DNA of 5,521 nt from an uncultured Mycoplasma sp. GTDB taxonomy: Bacteria; Bacillota_I; Bacilli_A; RF39; UBA660. Position numbers and translations under genes: made by a program. Location of the stretch: NCBI GenBank assembly GCA_947388575.1, contig CANDSI010000087.1, positions 1 to 5,521 on the forward strand, in the 5' to 3' direction. The notes beneath the pieces are model-generated. The model saw nothing but the letters and a program-made list of their open reading frames with translations. It was not told the DNA's origin and did no database searches. Every line of letters starts with the position of its first letter. Position 1 is the first letter of the stretch. Of this stretch, positions 1-5,139 are shown piece by piece.

Positions 1-2030
1 ATACCATCTACTTTTTTACATTAATTCTTGGTATATCAATTTTTTATGTATTTAATGCTCTAGATACTCAAACCGCAATGATGGATGTATCAGAGAGTAC
101 ACAAGAGTTAATTAAACTTATGATGAATATGCTAGGAGCAGTTAGTATATTTGTATCATTTATATTAGGATTTTTAATAATATATGCTTCAAGATTTTTA
201 ATGAAAAGAAGAAATAAAGAATTTGGAATTTACTTAACGCTTGGAATGAGTAAAAGGAAAATATCAATGATATTATTCTTTGAAACTTTATTTATAGGAA
301 TTCTATCACTTGTTGTAGGCTTAGGACTAGGAACTATTCTTTCTCAGCTTATGAGTATTATTGTTGTAAATATGTTTGAAGCAGATTTAACTAAATTTAC
401 ATTTGTTTTTTCTAGCTCTGCTTGTATAAAAACTATCATTTATTTTAGTGTGATGTATCTATTTGTAATGATTTTTAATACTATAAGTGTAAGCAAATGT
501 AAATTAATAGATTTATTACATGGCGATAAGAAATCAGAAAAATTAAAACTTAAGAATACAGGTTTTTGTATAATTATATTTATAATATCAATTTTAGTTT
601 TATCTCGTGCTTATTACATAGTAACAGATGGATTTTTAACTATGCAAGATGCTAAAGATATTTTAATACCAATTATGATGGGTTCTATAAGTACATTTTT
701 TATTTTCTGGTCATTATCAGGTCTTATTTTAAAAATCTTCAAATCAATGAAAAAGTTTTATTACAAAGGATTGAATAGTTTTACATTAAGACAATTCTCA
801 AGTAAAATAAACACAACAGTTTTTTCAACAACAATTATTTGTTTAATGTTATTTGTAACAATATGTTTATTATCTGCTTGTTTAACTTTGAAAAATTCAA
901 TGAATGAAGGAATAAAAAAATTTGCTCCAGTAGATATACAACTTACAAATAAGCAAAATATGGATGCTCCACATTGGTATGATACAAATTTATCTTATGG
1001 ATATAATGAGAATCAAATTAAAAATTCTCATATTGATGTAATAGAAAAATTAAATATTTTTGATTTTGATATAACTAAGCACTTAAAAGAATATATACAA
1101 GTTAGTATTTATAGAACTCCTGATTTAACTTTAAATCATACTTTAGGTTCAAAATTAGAAAGTATTAGAACTCAGTTTCCATTTTTAAAGTATGATACAA
1201 TGGAAACTATAATAACGATAAGTGATTATAATAAAATTGCCCAACTTTATGGAATTGATACTTACATATTAGATGATGATGAATATATAATTCTAGCAGA
1301 TTTTAAATCAATGGTTAATACTAGAAACATTGCATTAAAAAATAGAGAAACCATAAATTTATTTGGATATACATTAAAACCAAAATATGATGAATGTCAA
1401 AATGGTTTTATTGAAATGTCTAGTCAAAGTATTAATTCTGGAGTTATTGTTGTTTCAGACAAAGTTGTAGATGAAAATTATCTTTATAGCGATATGTTAA
1501 TGGGAAACTATAATACTACTGATAAAGAAGAAATCAGAAACATTGAAAGTAGTTTAAATGAACTAGATAAAAGTCCAATCAAAAATAGGTATTTAATTCC
1601 AGATGGAACAAGCAAACTTTCTATAAAAGAATCTACAAATAGTCTAACAGTAATGGTAACATTTATTGGTCTTTATTTAGGTGTAATTTTTATGATAAGT
1701 AGTGCAGCAATATTAGGCTTAAAAGAATTATCAGAAAGTAGCGATAATAAAGAAAGATTTAGAATGTTAAGAAAAATTGGTACAGATGAAAAGTTAATCA
1801 ATAAAGCATTATTTAGACAAATTGGAATCTTCTTTCTTCTTCCATTAATACTTGCGATAATTCATTCAATATTTGGCATAAAGTTTGCTGTAAAAATATT
1901 AGAAGTATTTGGTACAGATGAATTATTACCATCAATTATTATGACAGGTATATTCTTAGTAATTATTTATGGAGGCTATTTCTTAATTACTTATTATTGC
2001 AGTAAAAATATCATAAAGGAGAGAAATTAA
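1..2030 (+). CDS. BceB-type (FtsX-fold) peptide-antibiotic ABC transporter permease, 5' end missing
   Basis: This is the membrane subunit of a BceAB-type ABC transporter; the family senses and removes bacitracin, lantibiotics or host defence peptides at the outer face of the membrane. The reading frame is open from base 3 to the left edge and already encodes a first membrane span (IYFFTLILGISIFYVFNAL) ahead of the ATG at 78, so 78 is an internal Met. About 675 residues are visible, probably only 15-25 short of full length. Counting from that Met, hydrophobic spans lie near 17-38, 64-97, 115-135, 162-180, 196-220, 248-270, 525-546, 581-602 and 617-640. With the first span this makes ten. A domain of about 250 residues (272-520) between spans 7 and 8 is the ligand-sensing extracytoplasmic domain typical of BceB. 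EFGIYLTLGMSKRKI and RFRMLRKIGTDEKLI fit the cytoplasmic coupling segments. The ATPase partner and a two-component system would be expected upstream, outside the window. Family call firm; substrate unknown. Confidence 0.93.
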   Translation, partial: TIYFFTLILGISIFYVFNALDTQTAMMDVSESTQELIKLMMNMLGAVSIFVSFILGFLIIYASRFLMKRRNKEFGIYLTLGMSKRKISMILFFETLFIGILSLVVGLGLGTILSQLMSIIVVNMFEADLTKFTFVFSSSACIKTIIYFSVMYLFVMIFNTISVSKCKLIDLLHGDKKSEKLKLKNTGFCIIIFIISILVLSRAYYIVTDGFLTMQDAKDILIPIMMGSISTFFIFWSLSGLILKIFKSMKKFYYKGLNSFTLRQFSSKINTTVFSTTIICLMLFVTICLLSACLTLKNSMNEGIKKFAPVDIQLTNKQNMDAPHWYDTNLSYGYNENQIKNSHIDVIEKLNIFDFDITKHLKEYIQVSIYRTPDLTLNHTLGSKLESIRTQFPFLKYDTMETIITISDYNKIAQLYGIDTYILDDDEYIILADFKSMVNTRNIALKNRETINLFGYTLKPKYDECQNGFIEMSSQSINSGVIVVSDKVVDENYLYSDMLMGNYNTTDKEEIRNIESSLNELDKSPIKNRYLIPDGTSKLSIKESTNSLTVMVTFIGLYLGVIFMISSAAILGLKELSESSDNKERFRMLRKIGTDEKLINKALFRQIGIFFLLPLILAIIHSIFGIKFAVKILEVFGTDELLPSIIMTGIFLVIIYGGYFLITYYCSKNIIKERN

Positions 2031-2031
2031 G

Positions 2032-2163
2032 ATGTTATTAGCTTATAATTGGAGTAATGTATGGCAAAGTATAAAAGACACATGGTTACCAATTTTAATT
2101 CCATTTGCAATATTGATGATATTCCTTATTATCGTAGCAATCATTAGAAAGAATAAGGATTAG
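2032..2163 (+). CDS. 43-residue single-span membrane protein, function unknown
   Basis: A small gene lies one base after the permease stop (TAA, G, ATG). Its Shine-Dalgarno AAAGGAGAG (2015-2023) sits inside the end of the permease gene, 8 nt before the ATG, so the two are probably translationally coupled. The product starts with an amphipathic, Trp-rich stretch (MLLAYNWSNVWQSIKDTW), then has one hydrophobic span (about residues 19-38, PILIPFAILMIFLIIVAII) and ends in a basic tail (RKNKD), suggesting an outside-N, inside-C topology. I recognise no family. Strong RBS, ideal spacing and a sensible single-span architecture support a real gene. Position suggests an accessory subunit or regulator of the BceAB-type transporter; this is inference. 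Its stop codon lies in the left arm of a hairpin. Confidence 0.72.
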   Translation: MLLAYNWSNVWQSIKDTWLPILIPFAILMIFLIIVAIIRKNKD

Positions 2164-2180
2164 TAGATATGCTAATCCTT
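2155..2180 (+). terminator. 9-bp hairpin over the stop of the 43-residue gene; weak terminator or attenuator
   Basis: AAGGATTAG (2155-2163) and CTAATCCTT (2172-2180) form a perfect inverted repeat around an 8-nt loop. The left arm contains the TAG stop of the 43-residue gene. The right arm is followed by TAAATATATATG rather than a clean U-tract, so termination may be partial, or the hairpin may instead stabilise the upstream mRNA 3' end. The VanZ start codon begins 10 nt after the stem, which leaves no room for a normal ribosome binding site between them. Confidence 0.45.
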
Positions 2181-2189
2181 TAAATATAT

Positions 2190-3290
2190 ATGAATTACTT
2201 AATTTCAATTAAAACTGCAATTATAGTATTTCCTATTATTTCTCTTATTTTTACTATTCCATTTATCCTGCATAATTATCACAAATATGGGTCAATTAGT
2301 CCATTTCGAGTTTTAATAATTTATTCATTTATTCTCTATATGATAACGATTTATTTTTTAGTTATATTGCCACTTCCAAATAAAAGTGATGTAGTACAAA
2401 AAGAAGGAATGATAAGACTCATCCCATTAGGATTTATAAGTGATTTCATGAGAGAAACATCATTTGTTTTAAATGATCCAAGCACTTATTTAAAAGCACT
2501 TTCAGAGCCATGTTTTTATACAGTAATATTTAATCTATTTATGACTATTCCTTTTGGAATGTATATGAGGTATTACTTTAAATATAATTTAAAGGAAACA
2601 ATTATTTTAAGTTTCATATTAAGCTTATTTTTTGAAATAACACAACTTACAGGATTATATCATATATATCCTTATGCTTATAGAGTATTTGATGTAGACG
2701 ATTTAATTATAAATACATTCGGAGGGATAATTGGCTATGCATTTATGGGGATAGTAGATAACTTTTTACCAACAAGAGAAGAAATAGATGATAAATCGTT
2801 CAGAAATAGTATTGTTGTTTCTGGATTAAGAAGAATTGCTATATTTTATTTAGATAGCTTCTTATTTGCAATTTTATTTATATTTATTAGTATATTTATA
2901 AGAATAAAATATTTAGCTTTTATAGTATTTATTATTTACTACATTATTCTACCTTATATAAAAAATGGATATACAATAGGAAGTAAATTTTTAAATGTAA
3001 GGTTAGTATTTGAAAAATATAGATTAATTAATATAACTTTCAGAATATTATTTCTATTTATATATTATTATGGTGTTATCTTTATATCATTATATTTAAT
3101 ACTATCTATCACAAGAAGATTAAATTTAACAATCGAAGTAAGTTTTTGGTTATATAGTGGAGCGATTATATTTATAATAATATTTTATATAATAAATGGT
3201 ATAATTTTATTAAAAAAGAAAAAGCATTTTTACGATACTTTATTTAAAGTAAAATACATTAATACAATTGAAAGAGGTGATATAGGTTGA
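2190..3290 (+). CDS. VanZ-RDD fusion membrane protein
   Basis: The 366-residue product joins two membrane domains. Residues about 1-190 are a VanZ-like domain: N-terminal spans, ILPLP at 59-63, NLFMTIPFG at 115-123, FFEITQ at 147-152 and RVFDVDDLIINTFGG at 165-179, the acidic/Asn/Gly block that marks the family. Residues about 205-345 are an RDD domain: LRRIAIFYLDS at 213-223 opening a span, and YTIGSKFLNVRLV at 261-273. VanZ was first linked to low-level teicoplanin resistance; the biochemical role of most homologues, including VanZ-RDD fusions, is not established. The start at 2190 is the only ATG, GTG or TTG soon after the in-frame TAA at 2181 and gives the usual VanZ N-terminus, yet no Shine-Dalgarno precedes it. 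The end overlaps the next gene by 4 nt (TTGA). Context with a BceB permease and YxeA suggests a role in envelope stress or antibiotic response; that is inference. Confidence 0.88.
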   Translation: MNYLISIKTAIIVFPIISLIFTIPFILHNYHKYGSISPFRVLIIYSFILYMITIYFLVILPLPNKSDVVQKEGMIRLIPLGFISDFMRETSFVLNDPSTYLKALSEPCFYTVIFNLFMTIPFGMYMRYYFKYNLKETIILSFILSLFFEITQLTGLYHIYPYAYRVFDVDDLIINTFGGIIGYAFMGIVDNFLPTREEIDDKSFRNSIVVSGLRRIAIFYLDSFLFAILFIFISIFIRIKYLAFIVFIIYYIILPYIKNGYTIGSKFLNVRLVFEKYRLINITFRILFLFIYYYGVIFISLYLILSITRRLNLTIEVSFWLYSGAIIFIIIFYIINGIILLKKKKHFYDTLFKVKYINTIERGDIG

Positions 3291-3649
3291 AAAGAAAATT
3301 AGCAATAGTCATAGGAATATTAGTTTTTATAATATTAAGTTGTTTAACATATCGTTATGTATTTATAAAAGATTTTACTTACTATACTAAAATTGATAAT
3401 AGTAAGCTAGAAAAAGTTAATTCAAATGGTGGAGTATTTGACAAGCATGGTGGAATGAAATATGAATATAATCTAAAAATGTATGATAAAAATGGTAAAT
3501 CTAAAGAAATAAGATTAGGAACTAATCGTGAATTAAAAGAAGGAGCATTTCTAAAGGTTTATTATTATTTTCTTAGAGGAGTTCATAAATGGGAAGAAGT
3601 GCAATATGATGATTTACCTATTAAAGTAAAAGATTATTATCAGGAATAA
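3287..3649 (+). CDS. YxeA-family (DUF1093) small exported or membrane-anchored protein
   Basis: A 120-residue protein starts at TTG within the overlap TTGA with the VanZ-RDD stop, preceded by AGAGGTG at 3273-3279; the overlap implies coupled translation. Residues 2-4 are basic (KRK) and 5-25 hydrophobic, so it is a signal peptide or membrane anchor. A Cys at residue 19 in IILSC is a poor lipobox match because Leu sits at -2. The mature part has the YxeA pattern: KYEYNLKMYDKNGKSKEI near 58-75, LKEGAFLKVYYYF near 83-95, then KWEEVQYDDLP at 101-111. YxeA proteins are of unknown biochemical role, but in Bacillus subtilis yxeA lies beside yxdLM, a BceAB-type transporter, which matches the permease upstream here. 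The family call rests on motif order and length, and it is fairly secure. Confidence 0.82.
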   Translation: MKRKLAIVIGILVFIILSCLTYRYVFIKDFTYYTKIDNSKLEKVNSNGGVFDKHGGMKYEYNLKMYDKNGKSKEIRLGTNRELKEGAFLKVYYYFLRGVHKWEEVQYDDLPIKVKDYYQE

Positions 3650-3652
3650 AAC

Positions 3653-4006
3653 ATGAAAAATATTTTATTAGTTGATGATGATTATGATTTTCTTAAAATA
3701 CTATCATATACATTAAAAAAAGAAAATATAAATATCATATTAGCTTATAATGTTGATGATGGGATAAATAAGATTAATGAAATTAAGTTTGACTTAATAT
3801 GTTCTGATTATCAAATGGGAGAAAAAAACGGGTTAGATTTATTAAAATATTTAAGAAACAATAATAATAACACAAAGTTTGTTATGCTAACAGGTTATGA
3901 TGATTATACTTTAGAAAAAGAGGTAAAAAGTAGAAATGGAATATTTATAAAAAAAACCACTTCAAATTTAAAAAATACAATTATTAAAATTTTATATTTA
4001 TGCTAA
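3653..4006 (+). CDS. Stand-alone response-regulator receiver domain (CheY/Spo0F-like)
   Basis: The 117 residues are a complete receiver domain with no output domain. The acidic pair D8/D9 follows the first strand (KNILLVDDD), D52 in the LICSDYQM strand end is the expected phosphate acceptor, T80 follows FVML and K100 is the conserved lysine after GIFI. Such single-domain proteins relay phosphate or act by binding a partner. The ATG lies 3 nt after the yxeA-like stop with AGGA at 3642-3645, 7 nt upstream, so it is probably cotranscribed. No histidine kinase is visible. The protein ends abruptly in ILYLC and another frame stays open just beyond (4002-4112), so a frameshifted longer protein is possible, although the receiver fold itself is full length. 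Function beyond phosphorelay cannot be stated. Confidence 0.85.
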   Translation: MKNILLVDDDYDFLKILSYTLKKENINIILAYNVDDGINKINEIKFDLICSDYQMGEKNGLDLLKYLRNNNNNTKFVMLTGYDDYTLEKEVKSRNGIFIKKTTSNLKNTIIKILYLC

Positions 4007-4112
4007 AAATAGTAGATTATCTTTACCTAAAGTGATACCTAAAAATATTAAAGTTACAGATTCTGCAAAAGAATCGAAAAATTACCAAAAACTATTGATA
4101 ATTAAGCAATAG
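4002..4112 (+). other. Possible out-of-frame coding remnant after the receiver gene
   Basis: Immediately after the receiver stop, the +1 frame reads AKNSRLSLPKVIPKN and on to a TAG at 4110, with a soluble, protein-like composition, while the other two plus frames hit stops quickly. It has no start codon or ribosome binding site of its own. It could be the frameshifted tail of the receiver protein, a scrap of an eroded gene, or chance. I do not recognise the peptide. Low confidence. Confidence 0.2.
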
Positions 4113-4123
4113 CTTGTTATACT
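4095..4123 (+). promoter_or_regulatory. Sigma-A type extended -10 promoter for the 2H phosphoesterase gene
   Basis: TTGATA (4095-4100), a 17-nt spacer and TATACT (4118-4123) each differ by one base from consensus, and TG at 4115-4116 makes an extended -10. Transcription would begin near 4130, giving an untranslated leader of about 98 nt before the ATG at 4228. The leader contains AAAAAAAGGCTTTTT (4170-4182 region), which folds poorly, and I see no riboswitch. This promoter separates the downstream gene from the permease-VanZ-receiver run. Confidence 0.7.
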
Positions 4124-4227
4124 ATAAGTAAAATTAATATTTTAAAATCTATTTATATGCAAGAGTCAAAAAAAGGCTTTTTATTACACTATTAAGATAG
4201 AAAAATAAAGAGATGGGAAGATAAAAT

Positions 4228-4758
4228 ATGAATGAAAGAATTACATTAATTTCTATTTTTGATAATGAATCAATTATTAGAATTAAAGATATTTTAAAAG
4301 TTATAAATAAAGTTAATTTATGTAAAGTTCCTTTTGGTAAAAATGTAGTAAATAGAGAAGAAGTTGATACATTACCATTTCATTTTACTTTTTGTGCTTG
4401 GGATATATCACAAGAAAAAGAAATCTTAAATTCATTAAAAAATATTAGTTTTAAGAAATTTCAAATTAAAGTTAAAGACATAAAAATAATGAATGGAAAA
4501 GAAGATAGTTATGTTTTATATTTTGAAGTAGAGAGTAATGAATATTTAAAGAAATTACAAAAAGAGATTTATGAAATAAAGCCTGTTTCAAAATATAATC
4601 CTGAGACTTTTAAGTTTCATATTACAATTCATATTGATAAAGATTATGATAAAATTATAAGTATGCAAGAAAAGTTAAGAGAAAACTTTGAAGAATTTAT
4701 TTTAAACGTTGAAGACATAGGTTTATACGAAATATATCCTGCAAAGTTAGTAGAATAG
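4228..4758 (+). CDS. 2H phosphoesterase superfamily protein (LigT / 2'-5' RNA ligase-like)
   Basis: The 176-residue soluble protein has the two HxT signatures of the 2H superfamily, FHFTF (H52, T54) and FHITI (H131, T133), about 79 residues apart in a duplicated beta-rich fold; the two histidines form the active site. Family members cut or join 2'-5' phosphodiester or cyclic phosphate bonds in RNA or nucleotides. The substrate here cannot be told; it could be RNA ends, a cyclic nucleotide or ADP-ribose 1'',2''-cyclic phosphate. The ATG has GGGAAG (4215-4220) about 8 nt upstream; the earlier ATG at 4213 stops after three codons. It has its own promoter upstream, and no classical terminator directly follows it. 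The plus-strand terminator at 4883-4923 could also end its transcript. No signal peptide or membrane span. Confidence 0.85.
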   Translation: MNERITLISIFDNESIIRIKDILKVINKVNLCKVPFGKNVVNREEVDTLPFHFTFCAWDISQEKEILNSLKNISFKKFQIKVKDIKIMNGKEDSYVLYFEVESNEYLKKLQKEIYEIKPVSKYNPETFKFHITIHIDKDYDKIISMQEKLRENFEEFILNVEDIGLYEIYPAKLVE

Positions 4759-4776
4759 TATTTAAGTGAAAGCTTC

Positions 4777-4805
4777 TTGCTAAAAATCTTAATTTATGTT
4801 ATTAT
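4777..4805 (+). promoter_or_regulatory. Promoter of the putative antisense RNA
   Basis: TTGCTA (4777-4782), a 17-nt spacer and TATTAT (4800-4805), with TG at 4797-4798 giving an extended -10. Transcription would start near 4812. A second weaker -10, TACAAT at 4829-4834, lacks a good -35 and would start the RNA near 4841. Both would make an RNA that ends at the terminator at 4883-4923. Confidence 0.55.
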
Positions 4806-4811
4806 GTATAC

Positions 4812-4920
4812 AGATGAAGGAATCTTCATACAATAAAAAGGAACATTCAATATCGCATGTTGAGTGTTGCTCTAAATAGTGCATCACCTAAATCTGGATA
4901 GAGTTAGGTGATTCTTTTAT
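4812..4920 (+). ncRNA. Putative antisense antitoxin RNA of a type I toxin-antitoxin locus
   Basis: A predicted RNA of about 110 nt lies between a plus-strand promoter and a plus-strand terminator and carries no credible ORF. It folds as three hairpins: ATGAAG/CTTCAT (4814-4819 with 4824-4829, loop GAAT); AACATTCAA/TTGAGTGTT (4842-4850 with 4860-4868, one U-G pair, 9-nt loop); and the terminator (4883-4912). It is transcribed towards the 27-residue hydrophobic gene on the other strand, overlaps its stop codon by a few bases and is fully complementary to about 80-90 nt of that mRNA's 3' part. This convergent 3'-overlap layout is the one known for type I systems such as the Clostridioides difficile RCd antitoxins. 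The role is inferred from layout; expression is not shown. Confidence 0.62.
4831..4868 (-). terminator. Terminator of the toxin mRNA (minus strand)
   Basis: Read on the minus strand, AACACTCAA and TTGAATGTT (4868-4860 with 4850-4842) form a 9-pair stem with one A-C mismatch around a 9-nt loop. It is followed by CC and then TTTTTATTG (4839-4831). The mRNA would end near 4833, about 220 nt from the start predicted at 5055. The same bases on the plus strand form the second hairpin of the antisense RNA without the mismatch. The 3' arm is also the partner of the mRNA 5' end. Confidence 0.55.
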
Positions 4921-4923
4921 TTT
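4883..4923 (+). terminator. Rho-independent terminator of the antisense RNA
   Basis: ATCACCTAA (4883-4891) pairs perfectly with TTAGGTGAT (4904-4912). Inside, TCT/AGA pairs around a GGAT tetraloop. The stem is followed by TCTTTTATTTT (4913-4923). The T-rich tail is on the plus strand only, which fixes the direction. The tail runs over the stop codon and last codons of the minus-strand toxin gene. Confidence 0.82.
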
Positions 4924-5000
4924 AGAATTACAAATAGTAAAACTATAAGTAAAAGGATAATGATAATCAAAGAGAAGATTAAAAAATCTTTTTTTGACAA
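4917..5000 (-). CDS. 27-residue hydrophobic peptide, putative type I toxin
   Basis: The minus-strand gene starts at TTG (5000-4998) 8 nt after a near-perfect Shine-Dalgarno, GAAAGGAGGTGAT (5017-5005), and ends at TAA (4919-4917). The peptide opens with MSKKDF, continues as an unbroken run of Ile, Leu, Val and Phe (about residues 6-26) and ends in Lys: a minimal transmembrane helix with a basic N-terminus. Membrane peptides of this size are the usual product of type I toxin-antitoxin loci and act by depolarising or damaging the cell's own membrane. Support comes from its own promoter, a leader hairpin hiding the Shine-Dalgarno, a terminator and a convergent antisense RNA. I do not recognise the sequence as Fst, TxpA/BsrG, Hok, Ldr or the published Clostridioides difficile toxins as I remember them. 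An overlapping ATG frame from 5018 was judged less likely. Toxicity is inferred. Confidence 0.72.
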   Translation of the reverse strand: MSKKDFLIFSLIIIILLLIVLLFVILK

Positions 5001-5008
5001 TCTTATCA

Positions 5009-5030
5009 CCTCCTTTCATACGAAAAGAGG
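5009..5030 (-). promoter_or_regulatory. Hairpin sequestering the toxin Shine-Dalgarno
   Basis: In the toxin mRNA leader, CCTCTTTTC (5030-5022) pairs with GAAAGGAGG (5017-5009) across a GTAT tetraloop: nine pairs, one of them U-G, with two more wobble pairs possible at the base. The right arm is the Shine-Dalgarno itself. Ribosomes would therefore be shut out unless the hairpin is opened or not yet formed, a control known from several type I toxin mRNAs. Confidence 0.7.
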
Positions 5031-5061
5031 CATCGCCCAACTATTAAATGTTCCTAACTAA

Positions 5062-5090
5062 ATTATATCAAAAATTTAAGCCTATCGCAA
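5062..5090 (-). promoter_or_regulatory. Promoter of the toxin mRNA (minus strand)
   Basis: On the minus strand TTGCGA (5090-5085), a 17-nt spacer and a perfect TATAAT (5067-5062), with TG at 5070-5069 giving a full extended -10 (TGATATAAT). Transcription would start at about 5055, leaving a leader of about 55 nt before the TTG start. This is the strongest promoter in the window by its -10. Confidence 0.75.
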
Positions 5091-5105
5091 AGAAATTAAT
5101 ATAGT
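5076..5105 (+). promoter_or_regulatory. Weak candidate promoter for the DUF5131 gene
   Basis: TTAAGC (5076-5081), an 18-nt spacer and TATAGT (5100-5105) could serve the gene starting at 5140. The -35 is poor, and it overlaps the divergent toxin promoter (5062-5090), so the two may interfere. Only the -10 is persuasive. Confidence 0.25.
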
Positions 5106-5139
5106 AAAATGTATATTTTAATAAAAAGGTGGTGTTAAT

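Larger units (their letters stand above)
4839..5055. repeat. Inverted 13-14 nt repeat joining the ends of the toxin transcript
   Basis: GGAACATTCAATA at 4840-4852 (plus) recurs as GGAACATTTAATA on the minus strand at 5054-5042, one mismatch in 13. As a result the predicted 5' end of the toxin mRNA (5055-5042) can pair with its 3' end (4839-4852) in 14 consecutive pairs, one of them U-G. It also means the antisense RNA carries a near copy of the toxin mRNA's 5' terminus. The repeat is too well placed at both predicted transcript ends to look accidental. Confidence 0.7.

Noticed and set aside
78..80. ATG at 78 as the start of the permease
   Set aside because: The frame is open to the left edge and the 25 codons before it encode the first membrane span expected of BceB, so this Met is internal.
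4169..4183. A-run, GGC, T-run upstream of the 2H gene as a terminator
   Set aside because: Only A-U pairs can form around a 3-nt loop, and it lies between a strong promoter and its gene. It is too weak to call.
4796..4882. Short plus-strand ORFs starting at ATG 4796, 4814 and 4857 within the antisense RNA
   Set aside because: They have no Shine-Dalgarno, are 14-28 codons long and overlap well-formed RNA hairpins.
4121..4954. 13-base direct repeat ACTATAAGTAAAA at 4121-4133 and 4942-4954
   Set aside because: One copy overlaps a -10 box and the other is coding for the toxin on the opposite strand. A 13-base AT-rich match can arise by chance and has no structural partner.
4887..5020. Alternative minus-strand 44-residue frame starting at ATG 5020-5018 over the toxin
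   Set aside because: Its start lies ahead of the strong Shine-Dalgarno, which would then be inside the ORF, and its product is not coherent. The TTG frame has ideal spacing and a clean membrane helix.
4759..5139. CRISPR array, tRNA or insertion sequence in the long gap
   Set aside because: There are no regularly spaced repeats, no cloverleaf and no transposase or terminal repeats with target duplications. The one inverted repeat is explained by the ends of the toxin transcript.
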